Origin: Paracoccaceae bacterium
GTDB taxonomy: Bacteria > Pseudomonadota > Alphaproteobacteria > Rhodobacterales > Rhodobacteraceae
Assembly: GCA_003250135.1 (NCBI GenBank)
Contig: QKHF01000311.1
Location: 1-8,103, forward strand
Length of the DNA stretch: 8,103 nucleotides
Reading direction: 5' to 3'
Below, piece after piece: positions 1 to 6,734 of this stretch; within the stretch, counting starts at the first letter, position 1, and each line of letters begins with the position of its first letter. The position numbers and the translations under genes are program-made. The notes beneath the pieces were generated by a model. The model saw only the letters and a list, made by a program, of their open reading frames with translations, did not search any database and was not told the origin of the DNA.

Positions 1-513
1 GCCCGGCCGCATCGCCCGCGCCAGCAGGTCGAGGTTCCCGGCGCCCATGAAGCGGCGCTTGTGATGGCGCGTCTTCGGCCAAGGGTCGGGATAGAGCAGG
101 TAGACCCGGCCCAGCGCACCCTCTTGGGTCACATCCAGCAGGTCACGGGCGTCATGGGGATGCACGCGGATGTTGCTCAGTCCCTCGCGCTCCACCGAGG
201 CGAGGCACTTGGCGACGCCGTCGATATAGTGCTCGCAGCCGATCAGCCCGACGTCGGGGTTGGCCTTGGCCTCGGCGATCAGGTGCTCGCCGCCGCCAAA
301 TCCGACCTCCAGCCAGATCTCCTTGGCGCCGGGAAGCAGCGCCGCCAGATCGACGGGGTCGCGCGCCGGGTTCTCGGCCGGATCGAGGCCCGGAACGGCG
401 AGGATCGGCAGGAATTCCTCCATCAGCGCCTTCATGCCCGGACGCAGCGCATGGCTGCGGCGGCGGCCATAAAGGTTGCGGCGGAGGCGGGTGGTGTCGG
501 TCTCGTCGGTCAT
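1..513 (-). CDS. trmB: tRNA (guanine-N7-)-methyltransferase TrmB, 3' end cut by window
   Basis: This gene encodes the SAM-dependent enzyme that makes m7G at position 46 in the variable loop of many tRNAs, in the cytoplasm. The first 171 residues are visible, read from an ATG at 513, and the frame stays open to base 1. E. coli TrmB is 239 residues, so roughly the last quarter is outside the window. The SAM-binding loop is EVGFGGGEH (residues 69-77). The family signature YPDPWPKTRHHKRRF is at 141-155, with its catalytic/tRNA-binding Asp at 143. No good Shine-Dalgarno precedes the ATG, only a weak GAGA. The start is supported by the N-terminal RRNLYGRRR stretch, which matches where alphaproteobacterial homologues begin. 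It lies 53 bp downstream of lnt and could be read through from that operon. The identification is very secure. Confidence 0.95.
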   Translation of the reverse strand, partial: MTDETDTTRLRRNLYGRRRSHALRPGMKALMEEFLPILAVPGLDPAENPARDPVDLAALLPGAKEIWLEVGFGGGEHLIAEAKANPDVGLIGCEHYIDGVAKCLASVEREGLSNIRVHPHDARDLLDVTQEGALGRVYLLYPDPWPKTRHHKRRFMGAGNLDLLARAMRPG

Positions 514-566
514 CTTGGTCTCGGCGGGTTGCGGCGCGCGGCTTCTAGTCGGCGCGGGCCGGGGGG

Positions 567-2141
567 TCAACGCCGCCGCGACGGGCGGCGCGCCATCAAC
601 CCAGCGCCCATAAGCGCGAAAAACACCGCGGACACGACCGGCCAGTCGCCGATCCGCATATAAACCGGCGGGTTTAGATTCGGCGGCAAGGCGACGTCGA
701 TCACGCCCATTTCGCCAATTCCAAGGCTTTCCAGAATCTCGCCCCGCGGGCCGATCACGGCGGACACGCCGGTGTTGGCGGCGCGAACCAGCGGCAGGCC
801 GGTCTCGATCGCCCGCACGCGCGCCTGCGCCAGATGCTGCGGCGGGCCGATGGAGGCGCCGAACCACGCGTCATTGGTGACCTGCACCAGCCAGCGCGCG
901 CCCACCGCGGCGGCGGCCACCTCATGCGGGAAGATCACCTCATAGCAGATCAGCGGCGTGAAGGGCGGAACGCCCGGCGCCTCGATGGGACCGACATGAT
1001 CGCCCACGCCGAACCCGCCACGGGTCTCCACCAGCGCCGTCATCCCCAGCGCGCCGAACACCTGCTTCAGCGGCAGGTACTCGCCGAACGGCACCAGATG
1101 GCGCTTGTCGTATTGCGCGACGGACGCGCCCGCTTGGTCCAGAACCACCACCGAGTTACGCGGCGAGCGGCCCTCCGGCGTCTCCACGATGCGCAATGAG
1201 CCGAGGATCAGCGTCGCGCCCTCGGGAAGCGCGCCAGCGATCATCTCCCGCGCCGCGGGCTCGCGCTCGACATAGAAGGGAACCGCGGTCTCCGGCCAGA
1301 GCACGACTTCGGGCGCCGGACCGGACGCCTCGGACGTCAGATCCAGCAACCGCGTGAAGATCCAGCGCGCGTTCTCGGGCTTCCATTTCTCGGTTTGCAG
1401 GATGTTGGGTTGCACCACGCGGATCAGCGGCGCCTCCGCCGCCGCGGGCAGCGGCGCGGCCAGCCGCGCGGCGCCCCAGGCCCAGAGCCCGCCCAGCGCC
1501 GCCAGCGCCAGTGCGGGCGCGATGAAGGAAACCCGCCGGTTCATATCGACAGAGCCCAGCAGCGCCGCCGCGAACAGGGTCAGAAAGCCCAGCCCGTGCG
1601 GCCCGATCAGCGCCGCCCCCTGCATCATGGGCGACTCGACCCAGGCATAGGCGGGCAGCGCCCAGGGGAATCCGGTCAACACATGGGATCGTGCGAATTC
1701 CAGCAGCGCCCATGCCGCGGCGAGGGCCAACGCGCCCGGAGCGCCGCGCCGCGCGATGCGGTGCGCGATCCAGAACGCCGCGCCCCAGAACAGCGCCAGA
1801 CCGGTGGCGAGGAAGAAGATCGCGAAAGGCGCCATCCAGCCGTCGCGGGCGGCGTCCACCAAAAACGCCTCGGCGACCCAGTAGAGACCAGCGGCGAAGA
1901 ACCCCGTTCCCGCGCCCCATCCGACGGCGAAGGCGCCGCGTCCTCGCGAAGCCCCCAGCCCCATTGCGGCCAGGATCGGAATGGCGAGGAAGACCAGCGG
2001 CCAGACGCCATAGGGCGGCTGCGCGAAGGACAGCGCCGCGCCCGCCAGCGCCGCAAGGCCAAGCCGCCGCCAGCCGCCAAGCGCGCCGAGGCGGGCGAGG
2101 AGCGGCGCTCTCGCCGGGTCGAGGCTCATGTCGGGGGTCAC
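567..2141 (-). CDS. lnt: Apolipoprotein N-acyltransferase
   Basis: Lnt is an inner-membrane enzyme that transfers the third acyl chain from a phospholipid to the N-terminal cysteine of lipoproteins, the last step of their maturation. The 524-residue frame has an N-terminal membrane part with several hydrophobic segments (about 27-62, 68-90, 103-125, 135-150, 180-222), a periplasmic nitrilase domain (about 238-485) and a C-terminal membrane helix (about 500-517). The nitrilase catalytic triad is visible as Glu284 (LWPET), Lys346 (YDKRHLVPFGEY) and Cys399 (LICYE). The longest start is a GTG at 2141 that overlaps the corC stop as GTGA. An ATG at 2129 (residue 5) has GGAG 11 bases upstream and is an equally good or better start. 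The length is normal for the family. It is the last gene of the coupled phoH-ybeY-corC-lnt run. Confidence 0.95.
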   Translation of the reverse strand: MTPDMSLDPARAPLLARLGALGGWRRLGLAALAGAALSFAQPPYGVWPLVFLAIPILAAMGLGASRGRGAFAVGWGAGTGFFAAGLYWVAEAFLVDAARDGWMAPFAIFFLATGLALFWGAAFWIAHRIARRGAPGALALAAAWALLEFARSHVLTGFPWALPAYAWVESPMMQGAALIGPHGLGFLTLFAAALLGSVDMNRRVSFIAPALALAALGGLWAWGAARLAAPLPAAAEAPLIRVVQPNILQTEKWKPENARWIFTRLLDLTSEASGPAPEVVLWPETAVPFYVEREPAAREMIAGALPEGATLILGSLRIVETPEGRSPRNSVVVLDQAGASVAQYDKRHLVPFGEYLPLKQVFGALGMTALVETRGGFGVGDHVGPIEAPGVPPFTPLICYEVIFPHEVAAAAVGARWLVQVTNDAWFGASIGPPQHLAQARVRAIETGLPLVRAANTGVSAVIGPRGEILESLGIGEMGVIDVALPPNLNPPVYMRIGDWPVVSAVFFALMGAGLMARRPSRRR

Positions 2142-3118
2142 TCCGCCGCCGTTTTTCCCGCTGCGGCGCCGACGCCGGACAGGGCCACGCGCAGGCGCTT
2201 GATTCGGCGCGGATCGGCGTCGACGATCTCGAACTCATAGCCTTCGGGATGCGCGATCACCTCGCCCCGCTCCGGCACCCGGTTCGACAGCATGAAGACG
2301 AGGCCGCCCAGAGTGTCCACGTCCTCCTCCCAGTCCTCGGGCGTCAGGCTGACGCCAGAGGCCTGCTCGAAATCGGGGATCTCGACCCGCGCGTCGCACA
2401 GCCAGACGCCGGGGCGCTCCTCGACGACCTCCTCCTCCTGGGCCTCGTCATGCTCGTCCTCGATATCGCCGACGATCTGCTCCACAAGGTCCTCGATGGT
2501 CACCAGCCCGTCGACGCCGCCGAACTCGTCCACCACCAGCGCCATGTGGATGCGAGTCGCCTGCATGCGCTTGAGCAGCGCGCTGGTCGGCATCGAGGGC
2601 GGAACGAACAGCATGCGCCTGATGTGGTCCTGCAGCCGGAACGCCTCGACGCCGCCATCCTCGCCAAACCCCAGCGTGAAAGCGAGATCTTTCAGGTGCA
2701 CGAAGCCGATCGGGTCGTCCAGCGTCTCGCGATAGACCGGAAGGCGGGTCAGCGAGGCTGTGCGGAACGCCTCCTTCACCTCATCCAGATTGGAGTCGAC
2801 CGAAAGCGCAATGATGTCCGCGCGCGGCACCATCACGTCGACGATCTTGAGATCGCGCAGCTTCAGGACGTTCATCAGCATCGCCCGCTCGGCGACGCTT
2901 CTCGGATCGCCGGCCCCGCCCTCGCCTGCGAACAGGCTTTCGAGGCTCGGTTCGCCATCGGCGTCCGACCGCGGTTCGATCGCGTTCGCCGCCCGCCTCA
3001 GCAAACGCGCGAGGACAGAGCTACTCGAGCCGTCCTCTTCCGCGCCTGACGCGCTCTCCCCCGCCTGATTGGGCGCCGCGCCTTGCGCGTCGCGGGGTTC
3101 GCCCGGTCCTCCGTCCAT
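2138..3118 (-). CDS. corC: CorC/HlyC-family CBS-domain protein (YbeX/TlyC type)
   Basis: This 326-residue protein is of the CorC/YbeX type, linked in the literature to magnesium/cobalt efflux and, for E. coli YbeX, to ribosome-related phenotypes. Its exact role here is inferred. It has a low-complexity Gly/Ser/Glu-rich N-terminus (1-60), two CBS domains (about 92-150 and 165-220), a very acidic linker (about 217-235) and the CorC_HlyC C-terminal domain (about 236-315). Recognisable motifs are VMVPRADI, TRLPVY and MALVVDEFGGVDGLVTIEDL. There is no membrane DUF21/CNNM domain, so it should be soluble. The ATG at 3118 follows the ybeY stop by 5 bases. An AGGAG at 3125-3121 overlaps that stop and sits only 2 bases from the ATG, closer than ideal, which suggests translational coupling. 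The gene's end overlaps the longest lnt frame. The names tlyC and hemolysin are used for the same family. Confidence 0.9.
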   Translation of the reverse strand: MDGGPGEPRDAQGAAPNQAGESASGAEEDGSSSSVLARLLRRAANAIEPRSDADGEPSLESLFAGEGGAGDPRSVAERAMLMNVLKLRDLKIVDVMVPRADIIALSVDSNLDEVKEAFRTASLTRLPVYRETLDDPIGFVHLKDLAFTLGFGEDGGVEAFRLQDHIRRMLFVPPSMPTSALLKRMQATRIHMALVVDEFGGVDGLVTIEDLVEQIVGDIEDEHDEAQEEEVVEERPGVWLCDARVEIPDFEQASGVSLTPEDWEEDVDTLGGLVFMLSNRVPERGEVIAHPEGYEFEIVDADPRRIKRLRVALSGVGAAAGKTAAE

Positions 3119-3123
3119 CTCTC

Positions 3124-3681
3124 CTACCCGTCGCGGTCCGCCGCCGGAACTGTTTCTGCGGCGGTCCTTTCCATATAGGGATCGGGAAGGCCAGCGCGAA
3201 GCATCGCGGCGGTCTCGATTCCCTCCATCAGGCGCGCATCCGCATCCCGTTCGTGATCATACCCCAGAAGATGCAGAACCGCGTGCAAGACCAGATGCGT
3301 CGCATGATCCGCAGGCCGCTTATCCTGCGCCTGAGCCTCGGCCAACACGGTTTCCAGCGCCATCGCGACATCGCCCAGAAAAATGGAAGCGCCCGGCGCG
3401 GGCGGCCGCGGCGCGGGCGGCGCTTCGCCGGCCGCGGCGGGAACCAGCTCCAACGCGGGCCAGGACAACACGTTGGTCGGCGCGTCCTTGCCTCGGAAGG
3501 CTCTGTTTAACTTGGAGATTTCGGCGTCACTGGTCATCAGAACGCTGATCTCGGCCGGCGCATCGGCATGGCCCGCCTCGGTCAGCGCCATCTCCGCCGC
3601 CTTTTGACACAGCGCTTTGCAATCCTCGGCGACCTGAGTCCAGCCGTCGTCCTCGACCAGAACCTCAACCAGCGGAGTCAT
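3124..3681 (-). CDS. ybeY: Endoribonuclease YbeY (rRNA maturation factor)
   Basis: YbeY is a zinc-dependent single-strand endoribonuclease needed for 16S rRNA 3'-end maturation and 70S ribosome quality control. I place the start at the ATG at 3681, giving 185 residues beginning MTPLVEVLVED. The frame stays open to 3819, but those extra 46 residues are Arg/Pro-rich and lie antisense in phase to phoH coding sequence, unlike any YbeY N-terminus. The zinc site H-x3-H-x5-H is complete at His133, His137 and His143 (HAVLHLLGYDH). The upstream signature FRGKDAPTNVLSW is also present. Between that motif and the conserved FLGD is an Ala/Pro-rich insertion (about 77-98), longer than in E. coli. The first 17 bases overlap the end of phoH, and a GAGGG just upstream can serve as ribosome binding site. 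YbeY and PhoH/YbeZ are known partners. Confidence 0.94.
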   Translation of the reverse strand: MTPLVEVLVEDDGWTQVAEDCKALCQKAAEMALTEAGHADAPAEISVLMTSDAEISKLNRAFRGKDAPTNVLSWPALELVPAAAGEAPPAPRPPAPGASIFLGDVAMALETVLAEAQAQDKRPADHATHLVLHAVLHLLGYDHERDADARLMEGIETAAMLRAGLPDPYMERTAAETVPAADRDG

Positions 3682-4744
3682 CGCCCTCGTCCGCGGCGCG
3701 TTCCTCCGGGTCCGCCGCGGCCCGCGCCCGCGCCTGGGCCCCGTCATAGGCCTCGATGATTCGGGCGACCAGCGGGTGGCGGACCACGTCGCTGGAGGTG
3801 AACCGAGCGGTTTCCACACCCTTGACGCCCTGCAGCAGCCGGAGCGCCTGCTTCAGGCCGGAGCGCACGCCCGGCGGCAGGTCGATCTGGCTGGGATCGC
3901 CCGTGATCGCCATGCGAGAGCCTTCGCCCATGCGGGTCAGGAACATCTTCATCTGCATCTCGGTGCAGTTCTGCGCCTCGTCCAGCACCACGAAGGCGTT
4001 GGCCAGCGTACGCCCGCGCATGAAGGCGAGCGGCGCGACCTCGATCCGCCCGTCCTCCATGTACCGGTTGATCTGCTTGCCTGGCATCAGGTCATTGAGC
4101 GCGTCGTAGAGCGGGCGGAGATAGGGATCGATCTTCTCCTTCATGTCGCCGGGCAGGAAACCGAGGCGTTCACCCGCCTCGACCGCCGGGCGCGACAGGA
4201 TGATCTTGTCGACCCGCCCTTCCAGGAACATCGACACCGCCGCTGCGACGGCGAGGTAGGTCTTGCCGGTGCCGGCCGGACCGACGCCGAACACCAGTTC
4301 GCGCTTGAACAGGGCCTGCACATAGGCGCGCTGAGCCGCGGTGCGCGGCTCCACCACCTTCTTCTGGGTGCGGATCTCCACTCGACCGCCGGCGAACAGC
4401 TCCAGCTGGCCGGGCTCCAGACCGGTTTCAGCCACGGGCTGGGGCGAGCCGGACATGCGAATCGCCGCATCCACGTCGCCCGCCTCGACCGGGCGACCCT
4501 CCTCCAGCCGGCGATACAGCGCCTTCAACGCGCCCTCGGTGGCGGCGCGCACATCGTCCGGGCCATGGATGGCCAGAAGGTTGCCACGGCGCAGGATCTG
4601 CACGCCGAAGCCTTCCTCGATGGCGGCGAGATTTGCGTCAAAGCCGCCGCAAAGGTCGATCAGCAACCGATTGTCGGGAAATTCGACCAGCGTCTCGCGC
4701 ACGGTCTCCACATGGGGATGTTCGAGAACGGCTTTCTGGGCCAC
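3665..4744 (-). CDS. ybeZ: PhoH-like ATPase (YbeZ/PhoL)
   Basis: This is a 359-residue cytoplasmic P-loop ATPase of the PhoH family. YbeZ proteins are thought to be RNA helicase-like partners of YbeY in rRNA metabolism; the cellular role here is inferred from family and neighbourhood. The Walker A motif GPAGTGKT is at 155-162 and Walker B FVVLDEAQN at 251-259. TGDPSQIDLP (about 281-290) is a further family signature. The N-terminal 110 residues form the RNA-binding-like region typical of the long (PhoL) form. The C-terminus ends in a charged Ala/Arg/Glu tail. The start is a GTG at 4744, preceded by GGAG with 5-base spacing; the frame continues upstream without a better start. Its stop lies inside ybeY (17-base overlap), consistent with co-translation. 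Confidence 0.95.
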   Translation of the reverse strand: MAQKAVLEHPHVETVRETLVEFPDNRLLIDLCGGFDANLAAIEEGFGVQILRRGNLLAIHGPDDVRAATEGALKALYRRLEEGRPVEAGDVDAAIRMSGSPQPVAETGLEPGQLELFAGGRVEIRTQKKVVEPRTAAQRAYVQALFKRELVFGVGPAGTGKTYLAVAAAVSMFLEGRVDKIILSRPAVEAGERLGFLPGDMKEKIDPYLRPLYDALNDLMPGKQINRYMEDGRIEVAPLAFMRGRTLANAFVVLDEAQNCTEMQMKMFLTRMGEGSRMAITGDPSQIDLPPGVRSGLKQALRLLQGVKGVETARFTSSDVVRHPLVARIIEAYDGAQARARAAADPEERAADEGDDSAG

Positions 4745-4749
4745 GCCTG

Positions 4750-4753
4750 CTCC
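4750..4753 (-). promoter_or_regulatory. Ribosome binding site of phoH/ybeZ (fixes a GTG start)
   Basis: On the minus strand the sequence reads GGAG, five bases, then GTG. This near-ideal spacing supports the unusual GTG initiation codon of phoH at 4744. An ATG a little upstream, in GACCC context near 4763, is out of frame and cannot be the start. Confidence 0.7.
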
Positions 4754-4758
4754 GATCG

Positions 4759-4772
4759 GGTCATTATTGACC
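4759..4772. promoter_or_regulatory. Palindrome GGTCA-TTAT-TGACC in the phoH leader
   Basis: A perfect 5-bp inverted repeat, GGTCA and TGACC, separated by TTAT, lies five bases upstream of the phoH Shine-Dalgarno. A further GGTCA half-site is present at 4824-4828 in the same gap. It could be an operator for a dimeric repressor, or a small 5'-UTR hairpin near the ribosome binding site. The sequence alone does not decide between these, and a chance 5-bp inverted repeat is possible. The surrounding 109-bp gap is the natural place for a promoter of the phoH-ybeY-corC-lnt block. A weak match to sigma-70 elements is TTGCCC (4813-4808), a 17-base spacer made mostly of CG repeats, and CAATCT (4790-4785). 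The -10 match is poor. Confidence 0.3.
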
Positions 4773-4816
4773 GCTGTTCAGACGAGATTGGCGCGGCGCG
4801 CGCGCGCGGGCAAGTG

Positions 4817-4847
4817 AAAATTCGGTCAAACAACCGTCATGCGACCG
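4817..4847 (-). terminator. Weak hairpin plus T-rich tail after miaB
   Basis: Just past the miaB stop the minus strand has CGGTC (4847-4843) and GACCG (4827-4823), able to form a 5-bp stem with a 15-base loop. An alternative is a 4-bp CGGT/ACCG stem with a 6-base loop. AATTTT (4822-4817) follows directly. This has the shape of a weak intrinsic terminator for miaB, but the stem is short and the T-run imperfect, so it may let transcription through into phoH. Confidence 0.3.
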
Positions 4848-4853
4848 CAGCTG

Positions 4854-6174
4854 TCACACGACGAGCCGCCCCGCCAGCGAATTCGGCTGCGCCGCCTCGA
4901 TCGAGACATCCACGATCCGGCCCTTCAGCGCGGAGTCGGCGACCAGATGCACCGCCTGCAGATAGGGCGAGCGGCCGACCATCTGACCCGCCATGCGGCC
5001 CGGCTTCTCGATCAGCACCGACAGCGTGCGCCCGACGCAGGCGCGCTGGAACGCCGCCTGCTGTTCATTCAGAAGCGCCTGCAGACGCTGCAACCGCTCC
5101 GACTTCACATCCTCGGCGATCTGCTCCGCCTCCGCCGCAGGGGTGCCGGGACGCGGCGAATACTTGAACGAAAACGCACTGGCGTAGTTGGTTTCCCGCA
5201 CGATCGAGAGCGTGTCCTCGAAATCCGCCGCGGTCTCGCCCGGGAAACCGACGATGAAGTCGCCTGAGAGGGCGATGTCGGGGCGCGCCGTGCGGATACG
5301 CTCGACCAGACGCAAGTAGTCTTCTGCCGAGTGCTTGCGGTTCATCGCCTTCAGCACCCGGTCCGAGCCCGCCTGCACCGGCAGGTGCAGATAGGGCATC
5401 AGCTTGTCGATCTCGCCATGCGCTGCAATCAGGTCGTCGGTCATGTCATTGGGGTGCGAGGTCGTGTAGCGGATGCGTTCCAGTCCCTCGACCTCGCGCC
5501 AGCGTCCAGTCGGCCCCGTCCGGCCCGAGCCCGTGATAGGCGTTGACGTTCTGGCCGAGGAGCGTGACCTCGACCACGCCGCGCTCAACAAGCTCCCGCG
5601 CCTCGGCCAGCAGCCGCTCGGCGGGGCGGGAAACCTCGGCGCCGCGCGTATAGGGCACCACGCAGAAGGCGCAGAACTTGTCGCATCCCTCCTGCACCGT
5701 CAGGAAGGCGGCGGGCGCGCGTTTGGCCTTCGGCGCTTCCGGCAGGAAGTCGAACTTGTCCTCTTCGGGAAAATCCGTGTCGATCAGCCCGCGCTCGCCC
5801 TTCGCCACGCGCTCGGCCATGGCCGGCAGCCGGTGATAGGCCTGCGGCCCGACCACAAGGTCCACCAGAGGCTGGCGGCGCTGGATCTCGGCGCCCTCGG
5901 CCTGCGCCACGCAGCCCGCGACGGCGACGGTCATCTGTCCGCCCTCCGCCTTTTTCGCCTCTTTCAGCGCGCGCAGGCGGCCAAGCTCGGAATAGACCTT
6001 CTCGGCGGCTTTCTCGCGGATATGGCAGGTGTTTAGGATCACCAGATCCGCGCCCTCGGGCGAATCCACGTTTTCATAGCCCGACGCGGCGAGCGCGGAG
6101 GACATGCGCTCGCTGTCATAGACGTTCATCTGACAGCCATAGGTCTTGACGAACAGCTTCTTCGGCTCGGCCAC
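4854..6174 (-). pseudogene. miaB: tRNA-2-methylthio-N6-dimethylallyladenosine synthase MiaB, interrupted by a frameshift
   Basis: MiaB is the radical-SAM enzyme that adds the 2-methylthio group to i6A37 in the anticodon loop of tRNAs reading U-starting codons. Translation starts at a GTG (6174) with GAGGAG seven bases upstream. The first frame gives a proper UPF0004 domain with cluster cysteines Cys14, Cys50 and Cys88, then the radical-SAM motif Cys164-x3-Cys168-x2-Cys171 (CDKFCAFC). After WTLAR (residues 223-227, around 5496) it runs into 15 unrelated residues and a stop at 5446. The family sequence resumes in another frame at 5495 with EVEGLERIRYTTSHPND. It then continues through VGFPGE, YSPRPGTP and a C-terminal TRAM domain to the stop at 4854. 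Homologues have about six more residues at the join (LLRLVA in E. coli), so about 20 bases seem to be missing. As written, the product lacks the rest of the radical-SAM barrel and the TRAM domain. True mutation or assembly error cannot be told apart here. Confidence 0.88.
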
Positions 6175-6181
6175 GTGACGG

Positions 6182-6187
6182 CTCCTC
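6182..6187 (-). promoter_or_regulatory. Ribosome binding site of miaB (fixes a GTG start)
   Basis: The minus strand reads GAGGAG, seven bases, then GTG at 6174. This strong Shine-Dalgarno at ideal spacing decides the GTG start of miaB. It also shows that the translation-initiation region is intact although the gene is interrupted further on. Confidence 0.7.
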
Positions 6188-6260
6188 GGCGCGGGCGTTC
6201 CGCAACATAAAAACAGCGCGCTGGACCCTCGCCCGGCGCGCCGCTCTTCTAGTCTTCTTG

Positions 6261-6293
6261 CGCCCCGATCGCAACTCAGCCGCGATCCGGGCG
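6261..6293 (-). terminator. Strong hairpin after mucR (12-bp stem, one mismatch)
   Basis: Ten bases past the mucR stop the minus strand carries CGCCCGGATCGC and GCGATCGGGGCG around a 9-base loop. Eleven of the 12 positions pair; the sixth is a G-G mismatch. The position directly after mucR suggests an mRNA 3'-end hairpin or terminator. No T-run follows (CAAGAAGAC comes next), so it is not a classical intrinsic terminator. It may instead stabilise the transcript end, act with Rho, or be a dispersed palindromic repeat. The rest of the 128-bp gap to miaB holds the short palindromes GGCGCGCC (6235-6242) and CAGCGCGCTG (6214-6223, followed by five T on the minus strand). No convincing miaB promoter is visible. 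Confidence 0.5.
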
Positions 6294-6302
6294 TCAGACA
6301 GT

Positions 6303-6734
6303 TTATTTCTTCGCCGACTTCTTGCGGGTTCCGCGATTGCGGCCCAGGCCGATTTTCTTGGCCAGTTCCTGCCGCTTGGCGGCGTAGGAGGGCGCGACCA
6401 TCGGATAATCGGCGGGCAGGCCCCAGCGCGCGCGGTAATCCTCGGGGGTCATGTCATAGGCGGTCTTCAGATGCCGCTTCAGCATCTTCAGCTTCCGGCC
6501 GTCCTCAAGACAGATCAGGTAGTCGTCGGTCACCGACTTCTTGATCGCAACGGCGGGCTTCAGCTCTTCGACTTCTTCCGCCTGCTCGACGGTCAGCGCC
6601 TCCAGAGTCTCATAGACAGAGTTGATCAGCGCAGGCAGGTCTGCGGTCGGCACCGGATTGTTCGACACATGGGACGAGACGATCTCGGAGGTTAGAGCCA
6701 GAAGTTCGGCCTTATCGCCGGAAATGGAAGACAT
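6303..6734 (-). CDS. mucR: Ros/MucR family transcriptional regulator with an incomplete zinc finger
   Basis: This 143-residue protein belongs to the Ros/MucR family, which bind AT-rich DNA and in rhizobia and related bacteria control exopolysaccharide, motility and virulence genes, often including their own. Targets here are unknown. The N-terminal part (about 1-60) is the acidic, helical oligomerisation region. The DNA-binding part has the family core YLICLEDGRKLKMLKRHL (72-89), then MTPEDYRARWGLP and a Lys/Arg-rich tail. Of the Ros zinc ligands (Cys-x2-Cys-x9-His-x3/4-His), Cys75 and His88 are kept. The second Cys is Asp78, and the last His positions are Ala92 and Tyr93. Similar ligand loss is known in functional family members. 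The ATG at 6734 has AAGAGG eight bases upstream (6748-6743). The gene stands alone between gaps of 171 and 128 bp, so it is probably its own transcription unit. Confidence 0.92.
   Translation of the reverse strand: MSSISGDKAELLALTSEIVSSHVSNNPVPTADLPALINSVYETLEALTVEQAEEVEELKPAVAIKKSVTDDYLICLEDGRKLKMLKRHLKTAYDMTPEDYRARWGLPADYPMVAPSYAAKRQELAKKIGLGRNRGTRKKSAKK

Noticed and set aside
61..663. Plus-strand open frame opposite trmB
   Set aside because: The minus strand carries unmistakable TrmB motifs. The plus-strand product resembles nothing known.
1395..3049. Long plus-strand open frames (1395-2240, 1691-3049) opposite lnt and corC
   Set aside because: They are Arg/Pro-rich, have no recognisable domain, and lie antisense to well-conserved genes. 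They are open only because of the high GC content.
3682..3819. Longer N-terminus for YbeY starting at 3819
   Set aside because: The 46 extra residues are Arg/Pro-rich shadow of phoH. YbeY homologues begin near the ATG at 3681, which also has a GAGGG upstream.
3776..5167. 463-codon plus-strand open frame opposite phoH and the end of miaB
   Set aside because: It is antisense to PhoH, which has clear Walker motifs. Its translation is His/Arg-rich with no family resemblance.
5446..5500. Programmed ribosomal frameshift in miaB
   Set aside because: Conserved residues are missing at the join and there is no obvious slippery site, so a shift alone would not restore a normal protein.
5496..5591. Start of an independent second protein at 5591, making two separate MiaB-like genes
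   Set aside because: The first 30 or so residues of that frame do not match MiaB, there is no convincing initiation signal, and the conserved part begins abruptly at the join. This fits one interrupted gene.
6258..6695. Plus-strand open frame opposite mucR
   Set aside because: It is antisense to a clear MucR protein with a good ribosome binding site, and has no domain of its own.
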